Shown here piece after piece: positions 10,993-18,767 of a stretch of DNA of 64,000 nt. A program made the position numbers and the translations under genes. The stretch's first letter is position 1, and the number at the start of each line of letters is the position of its first letter. Source of the stretch: Pseudomonadota bacterium (lineage in GTDB: Bacteria; Myxococcota_A; Polyangia; Polyangiales; Polyangiaceae); NCBI GenBank assembly GCA_023431345.1, contig JAEYWK010000044.1, positions 62,001 to 126,000 on the forward strand, read 5' to 3'. The notes under the pieces were generated by a model. The model was not told where the DNA came from, made no database searches, and saw nothing but the letters and a program-made list of their open reading frames with translations.

Positions 10993-11625
10993 GCTAACCG
11001 AGTGCAGCGTAAGGCCGGACGCTGGCCCGACACCAGCACGGTCCCGACCACGGGGGGAGGTGCCCGCCGGCTCCCGCGCCGCTGGTACAGCGCTGGCGCG
11101 GTGGGGGCTGGCGCTAGCAGCGGTGGCACCAGTGAACGTGTTGGGTCGACACGTCAGTGTGGTCTTTAGCGCTCCGGCGGCGCGTAGCGCGGGAAGCGGC
11201 GAGACGGCGAAACTGGTTGAGGCATCCGCCGGCCTGCTGTGGGCGGGGAGCCGCGAGTCGCCGCGAATGTAGGCGCGGCCGCACCGACGGCGAGCGCTGC
11301 GGGGCGTCGCGGCGCGCCGTCGCCGGAGCAGACCCGCGCGGCGTGACTCGCGATGCCGTCCGCGTTGGATTCATCGCGTGTGAGGCGAAGACTCTGAAAA
11401 ATCGTATCGCTAAGAAACAGCGCACAGTGAGCGGAGAGCGGGCAATCTGCAGCGGCGCTGCATCTAGGCGCCCGCACTGGATACCTCCGGAGATCACTGA
11501 TTTTTTTGGATGAAGTTGGGCTCGGCGCGGCACTTCCTAATCGTAACGAGTAGCTATTGGTTGAGAGCGCTTGCGGCACTTGCGCCGCGCAACGCTCACC
11601 CCCAGTTGCCTCCTCGGGAGACAGC
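10993..11625. other. Intergenic region, no convincing gene
   Basis: Open frames here are Arg/Ala/Pro-rich with no recognisable motif and look like GC-rich non-coding sequence. The right third (about 11390-11550) is AT-richer, for example TCTGAAAAATCGTATCGCTAAG near 11390-11413 and a T7 run near 11500. It probably contains the promoter of the DUF1592 gene. Confidence 0.45.
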
Positions 11626-13401
11626 ATGCGCCTCCAACAATCGTCTTGTCATCGCTCGCCCTTTGCCCTCGGCGCCCTCACCGGCCTAGCCCTCCTCGTG
11701 GGGTGCACCGGTAGCGTCGCGGATCCGAACGCCATGCCGGGCCCGGGCCCCGGTCCTGGAACCGCCGGGTCATCCGGTATGGCCGGTGGGCCCCCCGTCG
11801 GGGTCGATGGGACGCCGCTACCGCCACTGGAAAATTGCACAGGGCCGGAGACGTCCGCGAGCAAGCGCATCGTCCGCTTGTCGTTCAACCAGATCGCCAA
11901 CTCCCTCGGCGCGCTGGTGGACGCCGCGTTCGGGACCAAGGTCATCGCTGACTTCGAGCTGGTGGACGCCGGCCATCGCGCCTTTCCGCCGCTGCAGAGC
12001 CCGCGCGAGGGTAACTCGCTGACCGATCAGAGCTGGGGCACCGTCGATCGTATCGCCGACGCCGCTGGACAGTACGTGCTCGCCAACTTCGACGCCGTCA
12101 CCAAGTGCGGTGCGACGCCGACGGACGACTGCGCCAAACAGTACCTGACCGGCCTGGCGCAGAAGGCCTACCGCCGACCGCTCACCTCCGCGGAGCAGAT
12201 GCGCCTCGACACGCTCTACACGACCGCGCTTCGCGCCGACGCCACCGCGACGGTCAATGAAGCCGTGCAGTACAGCGTCTACGCTCTGTTTCAGACGCCG
12301 CAGTTCCTCTACCGCACCGAGTTCGGCAGCGATTGGCAGGTGGACGGCGCGCTCACCTCCTACGAGATCGCGAGCATGCTGTCGTACTTCCTGACCGACA
12401 ACACGCCGGACCAAACGCTGCTCGACGCCGCGGCCCAGAACCAGTTGACCTCCGCGAGCGAGATCGGGGCCCAGGTCGATCGCTTGCTGCTAACCCAAGC
12501 AGCGAAGGAGAACCTGCAAGGGGCGATGATCTCCTACCTCTCGTACCCCAACCTCGAGAACCAAATCATTCAAGACGACGCGTTCACGGGCGACATGCGC
12601 CGCTCGATGTTCCGCGAGGCGGAGCTGTTCCTGTCGGCATCGCTCTGGGGTGGGAAGCTCAACGACCTCCTCACATCCCGCAAGGGTTACGTGAACGCGA
12701 CGCTCGCGCCCGTCTACGGCATCGCGGCCTTCCCGCCGCCAGGAGCGACGGTGGACGCCGAGGGCTTCGCTCAGATCGAGCTCCCTGCCAACCGCACCGG
12801 CTTGCTCACCCAGGCCGGCTTCCTGGCCAATCGTTCGCGCCCCGATGAGACGTCAGTCGTCGGACGTGGTCTGTTGATCAAGAACGCGTTTCTCTGCACG
12901 GAGACGCCGCCGCCGCCCGAGAGCATTACCGACGCCATCGAGATGGTGACGATGGTCAACGCCAACGCCTCGCAGCGAGAGCTCGCGGACATTCGCGGCA
13001 CCACGTCGCCTTGCAACGGCTGCCACCTCACCTTCGACGCGTACGGCCTCGCGCTGGATACGTTCGACGTGCTCGGGCGGTACCGCGACAAGGATCACGC
13101 GGGTCGGCCGATCGATCCCACGGTCATCTTGCCCGAGCAGGTCGGCGGAGGCGCCGCAAAGGACATCGTGGAGGTCGGGCAGAAGCTGGCCGAGTCCGGT
13201 GTCTTCAAGCAGTGCATGGGCCAGAACCTGGTCAACTACGCGCTGGCCGACGTGAGCGCGGGCGCCGCCACCGTCGACAGCTGTGCCGTCGCGCGCGTCG
13301 CGCAGATTTTCAGTGAAACGGACGGCACCTTCTCGTCGCTCGTCAAGTCGGTCGCTATCTCGTCCGCGTTCGGTAGCCGTTCCAAGGGAGTTGCTCAATG
13401 A
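11626..13401 (+). CDS. DUF1592/DUF1588/DUF1585-domain exported lipoprotein
   Basis: 591 residues from ATG 11626, which has a GGGAG Shine-Dalgarno sequence five bases upstream. A TTG at 11557 would only add an unlikely extension. The signal peptide ends at a lipobox (LLVGC), followed by a Gly/Pro linker. The body has the order of the planctomycete/myxobacterial PSCyt-associated set: a DUF1595-like helical region, a DUF1592 core (YALFQTPQFLYRTE, ... MLSYFLTDNTPDQTLL), DUF1588 with a CNGCH motif (about residues 463-467) and C-terminal DUF1585 (FKQCMGQNLVNYAL). CNGCH could bind haem c, but this motif is a fixed feature of DUF1588 and haem binding is unproven. It overlaps the DUF1552 gene by ATGA, and the two are partners throughout these phyla. 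Biochemical role is unknown. Confidence 0.85.
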   Translation: MRLQQSSCHRSPFALGALTGLALLVGCTGSVADPNAMPGPGPGPGTAGSSGMAGGPPVGVDGTPLPPLENCTGPETSASKRIVRLSFNQIANSLGALVDAAFGTKVIADFELVDAGHRAFPPLQSPREGNSLTDQSWGTVDRIADAAGQYVLANFDAVTKCGATPTDDCAKQYLTGLAQKAYRRPLTSAEQMRLDTLYTTALRADATATVNEAVQYSVYALFQTPQFLYRTEFGSDWQVDGALTSYEIASMLSYFLTDNTPDQTLLDAAAQNQLTSASEIGAQVDRLLLTQAAKENLQGAMISYLSYPNLENQIIQDDAFTGDMRRSMFREAELFLSASLWGGKLNDLLTSRKGYVNATLAPVYGIAAFPPPGATVDAEGFAQIELPANRTGLLTQAGFLANRSRPDETSVVGRGLLIKNAFLCTETPPPPESITDAIEMVTMVNANASQRELADIRGTTSPCNGCHLTFDAYGLALDTFDVLGRYRDKDHAGRPIDPTVILPEQVGGGAAKDIVEVGQKLAESGVFKQCMGQNLVNYALADVSAGAATVDSCAVARVAQIFSETDGTFSSLVKSVAISSAFGSRSKGVAQ

Positions 13402-14963
13402 GGTCGTATCGGTTCGCTCGCCGCTCCTTTCTCGCCGCCGTCGGCGGTGCGGTCGGGCTCAAGGTCATGCTCCAAAACATGGAGGCCATGGCTCAAGGCG
13501 CCACGTCTCCGCCTCGCTTCTTCTTGACTCACTTCCCGGTGGGCACGCTGCGCGTGCGCTTCCTCCCGACCGGCTCCGGCTCGACCTACATCGCCTCGCC
13601 CATCATCCAGCCGTTCGAAGACGCTGGCCTTCGCAACGACATGACCGTGTTCTACGGCTTCACGGACAACCACCTGACTTGCCCGTCCGGCGGCGGTCAT
13701 GAGGCGGGTACGCCCTTCACCACCACCGGCTGCAGCGCCGCCGGCACTCGTCAAAATGGCGGCGAGAAGGACGACGGCGTGGCCGGCGGTCCCTCGTTCG
13801 ACCAGGTGTTCCTGAAGAACGTGCCCGAGCTGCAGCGCATGGGCACTGGCTACGCCAACGCGATCTGCGACGCGCGCGTCGACTCGAACGAGACGTCCAC
13901 GCAGTGCCTCTCGTACAGCTACACCACTCGCTCGATCGCCTCGGCCAACGGCGGCAACATCCAAGAGTACACGCCGCTACTCCCCCAGCTGAGCCCGTCG
14001 CAGCTGTACGCGAGCCTGTTCTCCTCGTTCATGCCCGGCGGCGCGACCCCCGGCAATCAGGCCGCGGCCCTCAAGGCGCTCAAGATGCGCAAGAGCGTGC
14101 TCGACTTCAGCCTCAGCGAGCTGGCCGAGATGAAGAAGCTCGCCCCCGGCGCCGAAGCACCGAAGATCGACCTTCACGCCGAGGCCATCCGCAAAGTGGA
14201 GCAGCAGCTCGCCTCTCAAATCGAGATGGGCGGAGGCGGTTCTACGAACGCGGCCGAGTTCATCCCGATGAAGCCGGCCGACAACCTCACTGGCAAGAAG
14301 GGCAACGCCGCCTATCAAGACAACGTGAACACGGACGATTCGCCGACACACAAGGCCGTCGCCGAAGCGCACTTGGCGGTGCTGATCGGCGCCTTCCAGT
14401 GCGACATCCTCCGCGTCGCCACCTTCCAGTTCTCGCCGGGAACGAACCACGTTTCCTTCAAGGGCATGTGGCCCAGCGATCCGAACCGCATCGCGATGCA
14501 CCATCCGGTCAGCCACCGACCCGCGTTCTTGGGCAGCGCCGCCAACAGCGACCCTTCGGGGCTGTCGGGCGACGACAAAAACGCCTACGAGTTCCTGGCG
14601 GCCGTTCAGGCTTGGTACAACACGCGCCTGGCCGAGATGCTCGTGAAGCTGAAGACGTCGAAGGACGTGTACGGCGGCACGTTGCTCGACACCACCGTCG
14701 TCCCCTACGTCACCGAGGTCGCTCAGTCGAACCACGCGCGCGGCCCCAAGCCGGCGTTCCTCTTCGGCGGCAACAAGCTCGGGCTGAAGCACGGCACGTT
14801 CCAGAACTTCTCGCAGCAACGACCGCAGGTGGACCTGTTCCTCACCTGCGCCCAGGCGCTGATGAAGTCGGGCGATGCGCAGGCCAAGCTCATGAACGAG
14901 CGCTTCAACCAGTTCAACCGGAACGCGGCGCCCATCTCGGGCCTCTGGTCCGCTCCGACCTGA
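13398..14963 (+). CDS. DUF1552-domain protein with Tat signal
   Basis: 521 residues. The N-terminus has a twin-arginine signal (FARRSFLAAVGGAVGLKV, residues ~6-23), so the protein should be exported folded. The rest matches the DUF1552 family: PRFFLTHFPVGT, FYGFTDNH, a GGSSFDQ-type GGPSFDQVF, later FSPGTNHVSF, and HHPVSHR. The family is found with DUF1592 proteins and shows distant likeness to the alkaline-phosphatase-like DUF1501 group. It is translationally coupled (ATGA) to the gene before it. Function is not established. Confidence 0.85.
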   Translation: MRSYRFARRSFLAAVGGAVGLKVMLQNMEAMAQGATSPPRFFLTHFPVGTLRVRFLPTGSGSTYIASPIIQPFEDAGLRNDMTVFYGFTDNHLTCPSGGGHEAGTPFTTTGCSAAGTRQNGGEKDDGVAGGPSFDQVFLKNVPELQRMGTGYANAICDARVDSNETSTQCLSYSYTTRSIASANGGNIQEYTPLLPQLSPSQLYASLFSSFMPGGATPGNQAAALKALKMRKSVLDFSLSELAEMKKLAPGAEAPKIDLHAEAIRKVEQQLASQIEMGGGGSTNAAEFIPMKPADNLTGKKGNAAYQDNVNTDDSPTHKAVAEAHLAVLIGAFQCDILRVATFQFSPGTNHVSFKGMWPSDPNRIAMHHPVSHRPAFLGSAANSDPSGLSGDDKNAYEFLAAVQAWYNTRLAEMLVKLKTSKDVYGGTLLDTTVVPYVTEVAQSNHARGPKPAFLFGGNKLGLKHGTFQNFSQQRPQVDLFLTCAQALMKSGDAQAKLMNERFNQFNRNAAPISGLWSAPT

Positions 14964-14972
14964 TCGGAGCGG
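14950..14972 (+). terminator. Hairpin spanning the stop codon of the DUF1552 gene
   Basis: CCGCTCCGA and TCGGAGCGG form a perfect 9-bp stem around CCTGA, whose TGA is the stop codon. It separates the DUF1552 gene from the convergent ferredoxin-like gene, whose stop is at 15007, and could act on both strands. Confidence 0.6.
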
Positions 14973-15006
14973 CGCGCCGACGTGAGCGGACAGCGGGGGG
15001 GCTGGC

Positions 15007-15360
15007 TCAGCTCTGCTTCTTGAGCTCTTTCGGCTCGATGTAGTCGCTCGGTTGAAGAACGAGCCGCTCCACGCGCTCGTTCTTCTCGAAGGCGTCGACG
15101 ATCTGCGGCAAGTCTGCGGAGGTGACGCGGCCGTAGAAATAGTTGTCGGGCTCCACGGCGATGACGGGGCCTACCCAGCACGTATCGAGGCAGCTCGCGG
15201 TGCAGGCGCGAACTTCGGTTTCGGCGAGCCCACGCGCCTTCAGCAGCTGCTTGAGCTCGGCGTGCAGGGCTTCCGCGCCGCGAGCAGCGCAAGAACCTTT
15301 GGGAGTACCGTCGGGACGACGGTTGACGCACACGAACAAGTAACGCTTTCGCTGAGCCAT
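15007..15360 (-). CDS. Thioredoxin-like [2Fe-2S] ferredoxin domain protein
   Basis: 117 residues. The N-terminus RYLFVCVNRRPDG and four cysteines C11, C24, C57 and C61 (C-x12-C ... C-x3-C) match the thioredoxin-like [2Fe-2S] ferredoxin fold. An additional C53 precedes the second pair. The Trp-x-Gly-Pro-x-Ile-x-Val-x-Pro segment after the last Cys is typical. A (2Fe-2S) electron carrier is likely. It is a stand-alone gene downstream of bioA on the same strand, with a gap of about 110 bases. Biotin synthase needs iron-sulphur chemistry, but no functional link to bioA can be shown here. Confidence 0.8.
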   Translation of the reverse strand: MAQRKRYLFVCVNRRPDGTPKGSCAARGAEALHAELKQLLKARGLAETEVRACTASCLDTCWVGPVIAVEPDNYFYGRVTSADLPQIVDAFEKNERVERLVLQPSDYIEPKELKKQS

Positions 15361-15471
15361 GCTGAAGCGCCCAAGGTAGTGCTAGGCGCTGGGCGAGACA
15401 AGCAGCCGGCAAAGCGCACGCGTCCAAGGGCGCGACGCTGAGCGGCTGGCGCGCCACGCCGCGAGCTCACG

Positions 15472-16758
15472 TCAAGCGACCCGCACGGACTCTTCTACGA
15501 TGCCGAGCAGCTCCTCGAGGTCCGCGTCGGGGATGTTGAGCGATGGCGTGATGTAAATGGTGTTGCCGAGAGGACGCAGGTAGGCGCCCCGGCGCAGCGC
15601 TTCGGCGCAGACGCGCTTGCCGCGAGACTCGAGGTAGTGCTTGGAGCCCGCCAAGTCGAGGGCGCCGATCATGCCGAGGCTGCGCGTCTCCACGACGTCG
15701 GGCAGCGCCGCGAAGCGCGCGAACGCGGCCTCGATGCGGGCGGCTTTGATTCGCGCCTGGCCGAGCACGTCTTCGTCGCGAAAGACGCGCAGCACTTCGC
15801 GCGCGAGCGCGGCCCCCAGCGGGTGGCCACAGAACGTGTGGCCGTAGAAGAACGTGCGCTCAGGCTCTCCGAGAAAACCGTCGAAGATGCGCTGAGAAGC
15901 GAGCGTGGCAGACATCGGCAGCATGCCGGCCGTGAATCCCTTGGCCGTGCACAAGAGATCGGGGGCCACGCGCGCGTGCTCGCTCGCCCAGAATGGTCCG
16001 GTGCGCCCGTAGCCGGTGAACACCTCGTCGCAGATCAAGAACACGTCGTGCTGGCGTGTGATCTGGCGGAGCTCGCTCAAGAACTCGGGCGCGTAGATGC
16101 GCATCCCGTTGGCGCCCTGCACCATCGGCTCGACGATGACAGCCGCGAGCTCGTCGGCGTGAGCGGCGAGTAGCTTCGCCAGCACGTCGAACGCCTGCTG
16201 ATAGCCCCCCGCGCCGGGGGGCACGCTCAGGCACTCGAGCAAGACGCCGCCATAGGCGCGCCGAAACACTTCCATGCCGCCGACGGAGGCGGCGCCCAAG
16301 GTGTCGCCGTGGTAGGCGCCGTCGAGCGTCAAGAAGCGGCGGCGCTGGGGGCGGCCGTTTTGTGCCCAATATTGCAGGGCGAGCTTGAGCGCCACCTCGA
16401 CCGCGGTCGACCCATCGTCGCTGAAGAAGACCTTCGAGAGCCCTGCGGGGGCGATGGCGCAGAGCTCGGCCGCGACCAGCGCCGCGGCCTCGTGCGCCAC
16501 GCCGGCCAGGGGCACGTGACACAGCTTTTCGGCTTGCTCGACGAGCGCTCTCACGAGGCGCGGGTGCTGGTGCCCGAGCGTCGAGCACCACCACGAAGCG
16601 TTCGCGTCGATGTACGAGCGACCGTCGACGTCGTAGAAGCGCGAGCCGCGCGCGCCGGACAAGACGAGCGGCTCGCTCGCGAGGTACCCCGACATTTGGG
16701 TGTAGGGGTGCCAGACGTGCGCCCGGTCGTGGCGCAGGATTTCTTCACGCAAGCTCAC
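15472..16758 (-). CDS. bioA: Adenosylmethionine-8-amino-7-oxononanoate aminotransferase
   Basis: 428 residues, the usual length. This PLP enzyme converts 7-keto-8-aminopelargonate to 7,8-diaminopelargonate in biotin synthesis, with S-adenosylmethionine as amino donor. Diagnostic segments are HVWHPYTQM near residues 14-22, DANASWWCSTLGH, DGSTAVEVALK, DEVFTGYGRTG and the PLP lysine K273 (CTAKGFTAGMLP). The GTG start lies inside the 3' end of the histidine kinase gene (14-base overlap), so translation is coupled to it. No other bio gene is in the window. Confidence 0.93.
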   Translation of the reverse strand: MSLREEILRHDRAHVWHPYTQMSGYLASEPLVLSGARGSRFYDVDGRSYIDANASWWCSTLGHQHPRLVRALVEQAEKLCHVPLAGVAHEAAALVAAELCAIAPAGLSKVFFSDDGSTAVEVALKLALQYWAQNGRPQRRRFLTLDGAYHGDTLGAASVGGMEVFRRAYGGVLLECLSVPPGAGGYQQAFDVLAKLLAAHADELAAVIVEPMVQGANGMRIYAPEFLSELRQITRQHDVFLICDEVFTGYGRTGPFWASEHARVAPDLLCTAKGFTAGMLPMSATLASQRIFDGFLGEPERTFFYGHTFCGHPLGAALAREVLRVFRDEDVLGQARIKAARIEAAFARFAALPDVVETRSLGMIGALDLAGSKHYLESRGKRVCAEALRRGAYLRPLGNTIYITPSLNIPDADLEELLGIVEESVRVA

Positions 16759-18277
16759 GTTTTTCCTCTCGTACGAGCACGGTTGGCAAGCTCGGGCTCT
16801 GCAGCTCCTCCGGCGGCGGCCCGAGCGGTAAGAGCAGCGTCACGGTGGTGCCGTGGCCCTCTTCACTGTCGAGATGAATCTCACCCCCGTGAGCTTCGAT
16901 GATGCGATGCACGATGGGCAAGCCGAGACCGGTACCGCTCGGCCGCGTCGTGAAGAACGGATCGAGCGCGCGCTCGCGCACGCCTTGCTCCATGCCTTGG
17001 CCCGAATCGGCGATCTCGATGCGCACCGCCGCGTCGCCGCGCAGCTGGCCCCGGTGCACCGCGATCTGCACCGTGCCGCCCGTCTTCATCGCCTGACAGG
17101 CGTTCTCCACCAAGTTGTCGAAGACCAGGCGAAACAGGCTCGGATCCACCCAAACCGTGTTGAGCTCCGCGTCGTCGTCCATGTTCACGACGATCTGGTG
17201 GCCGTCGAGCATGGCCGACGAGCGCGAGCGATTCGCCAGCTCCAAGAGCGAGACCGGGGAGCGCTTGACGCTGACGGGGCGCGCGAAGCGCAACAAATCA
17301 GTGACGAGCCGGTTCAAGCGCGCCGCCTCTTCGTCGACGATGCCGAGCAGCATCGTGCGATCTTCGTCGCGCACGGCGCTGCGGCGCAGGCCCGCCACGG
17401 CGTTGACGATCACGGCGAGCGGATTCCTCACTTCGTGGGCGATGGCCGCCGCGAGCTCACCCACGGCGGCGAGCTGCTTCTTCGTGACTAGCTCGTTTTG
17501 CACCAAGCGCAGCTCGGCGTACGAGTGGCGGAGCTCTTCGCTCTTCTCTTGCAAGCTGCGCTCGGCCTGCTCCAGCTCGTCGCGACCGACGCGGTAACGC
17601 AGCAGCAAGGTGCCCGCTACTCCGAACGCGTACAGCAGAAATGCGTGCGGCAACAGCGGGATGGCGTTGTCGATGAAACCGAACGCCAGCGCGCCGTCGT
17701 TACCAACGGCGGGCAAGATGCACAAGATACCGAGGATGGCCGAGCCGACCTCGCGCTGCCCCGAGCGATAGGCCGACACCAGCACCGCCGCCGCCAGCGC
17801 CGTCTCGGCAGAGGCGACGACGTAGAAGCTCTTGCCGAGCCAGGTCGCCTCTTGGCTCAAGCGCGCGATCTCTTTGCCGAACAAGAAGGCGTGCTCGAGC
17901 TGAGGGGGCCCGGGCTTCCACCACAGACCGCTGACGAGTAGCGCCGCATACACGGCGGCGACGGCGTAAATCCAGCCTGCACGCCGCTGATCGGTCAGGA
18001 CGCGCGCGAAGCAGAGGGCAAAATGCAGGTTCAGCGCCGCCGCGAAGATCATGCCCGCGTGGGTCACGTGCTCGGCGAAAAGGCGGGTAGGTACGCCCTG
18101 CGCCCCGTACTCTCCCGCGACGCCTGCGCTGCCCACGGCGAGGGCGAGGCACAGCAAGCTGAAGATGAAGTACTCGAGCTCGCGCCGGCCGAGAAAGTAC
18201 GCGAGCATGAAGAACACCGACAAGGCGAGCTGGGCGGCGGCCCAAGCCGTGAGCAGGCCCGAGAGGTAGTCGGCCAT
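16745..18277 (-). CDS. Membrane-bound sensor histidine kinase
   Basis: 510 residues. The N-terminal ~230 residues contain about seven hydrophobic helices, an integral-membrane sensor resembling the 7TM/histidine-kinase-N class. A short coiled coil (DELEQAERSLQEKSEELRHSY) follows, then HisKA with the phospho-acceptor in HEVRNPLAV (H ~281) and a HATPase_c domain with NLVENACQAM (N box), DSGQGM (G1) and GTGLGLPIVHRIIEAHGG (G2). No receiver domain is attached and no response regulator lies nearby. It is coupled by ATGA to a small lipoprotein gene upstream and overlaps bioA downstream. The partner regulator is unknown. Confidence 0.9.
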   Translation of the reverse strand: MADYLSGLLTAWAAAQLALSVFFMLAYFLGRRELEYFIFSLLCLALAVGSAGVAGEYGAQGVPTRLFAEHVTHAGMIFAAALNLHFALCFARVLTDQRRAGWIYAVAAVYAALLVSGLWWKPGPPQLEHAFLFGKEIARLSQEATWLGKSFYVVASAETALAAAVLVSAYRSGQREVGSAILGILCILPAVGNDGALAFGFIDNAIPLLPHAFLLYAFGVAGTLLLRYRVGRDELEQAERSLQEKSEELRHSYAELRLVQNELVTKKQLAAVGELAAAIAHEVRNPLAVIVNAVAGLRRSAVRDEDRTMLLGIVDEEAARLNRLVTDLLRFARPVSVKRSPVSLLELANRSRSSAMLDGHQIVVNMDDDAELNTVWVDPSLFRLVFDNLVENACQAMKTGGTVQIAVHRGQLRGDAAVRIEIADSGQGMEQGVRERALDPFFTTRPSGTGLGLPIVHRIIEAHGGEIHLDSEEGHGTTVTLLLPLGPPPEELQSPSLPTVLVREEKRELA

Positions 18278-18687
18278 CAGCGAGGGCTCGGGCGAGCACG
18301 CGAAAGCTCGCGATTCACGGTGACGATGCAGGTGACGTTGGACGCGACGACGTGCAGCGAAAAGTCCCCGCTACCCAGCTCTCGCGCCGCCCAGGTTCCG
18401 GGCACCTTCACGGCATCACGAGCGACGACCTTGCCCGCCTCGTCGCGCACTTCGACCGCCGCCGTCGACTCCGCCGCCGGACCCTCGAGCTCGAACGTCA
18501 CGACCTCGTCGCCGTAGACCGTGCTCGGACGCGCTCGGCAGGCGCTCACCCGCGCGGCGCTGGCGGGAGCGCTCGGCAGTCGCACGCTCGCGCTGGTGGG
18601 TGCGCGCGGAGCCATGACCTGAGGAGGCGGCTCGGCGCTGCACGCCGCGAGTCCGAGTGTCGCGAGCCAGAAGCGTAACGCTTGCAC
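18277..18687 (-). CDS. Small lipoprotein of unknown function
   Basis: 136 residues from GTG 18687. The in-frame TTG 18705 only adds residues before the signal peptide. The signal ends at a lipobox (GLAAC), followed by a Pro/Ala/Ser linker and a compact beta-rich domain (YGDEVVTFELEG ... VEVRDEAGKVVARD ... DFSLHVVASN). The stop overlaps the start of the histidine kinase gene (ATGA). It may be an extracytoplasmic accessory to that sensor; this is inference from coupling only. Confidence 0.65.
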   Translation of the reverse strand: MQALRFWLATLGLAACSAEPPPQVMAPRAPTSASVRLPSAPASAARVSACRARPSTVYGDEVVTFELEGPAAESTAAVEVRDEAGKVVARDAVKVPGTWAARELGSGDFSLHVVASNVTCIVTVNRELSRARPSPR

Positions 18688-18767
18688 TGCCCTACCATAC
18701 GCCAACGGCGGGGCGGCCGGGGCGGCTCTACCTGCCCCGACCGGTTTCTGCTACGTCAGGCGGACCC

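Noticed and set aside
10889..11272. 127-residue plus-strand frame after the EF-hand lipoprotein
   Set aside because: Composition is Arg/Pro/Ala-rich without motifs, and it contains the hairpin at 10955-10992. Judged non-coding.
18657..18767. Upstream extension of dnaX
   Set aside because: MSYLVLARKWRPQ at 18768 is the family N-terminus. The extension overlaps the lipoprotein gene on the other strand.
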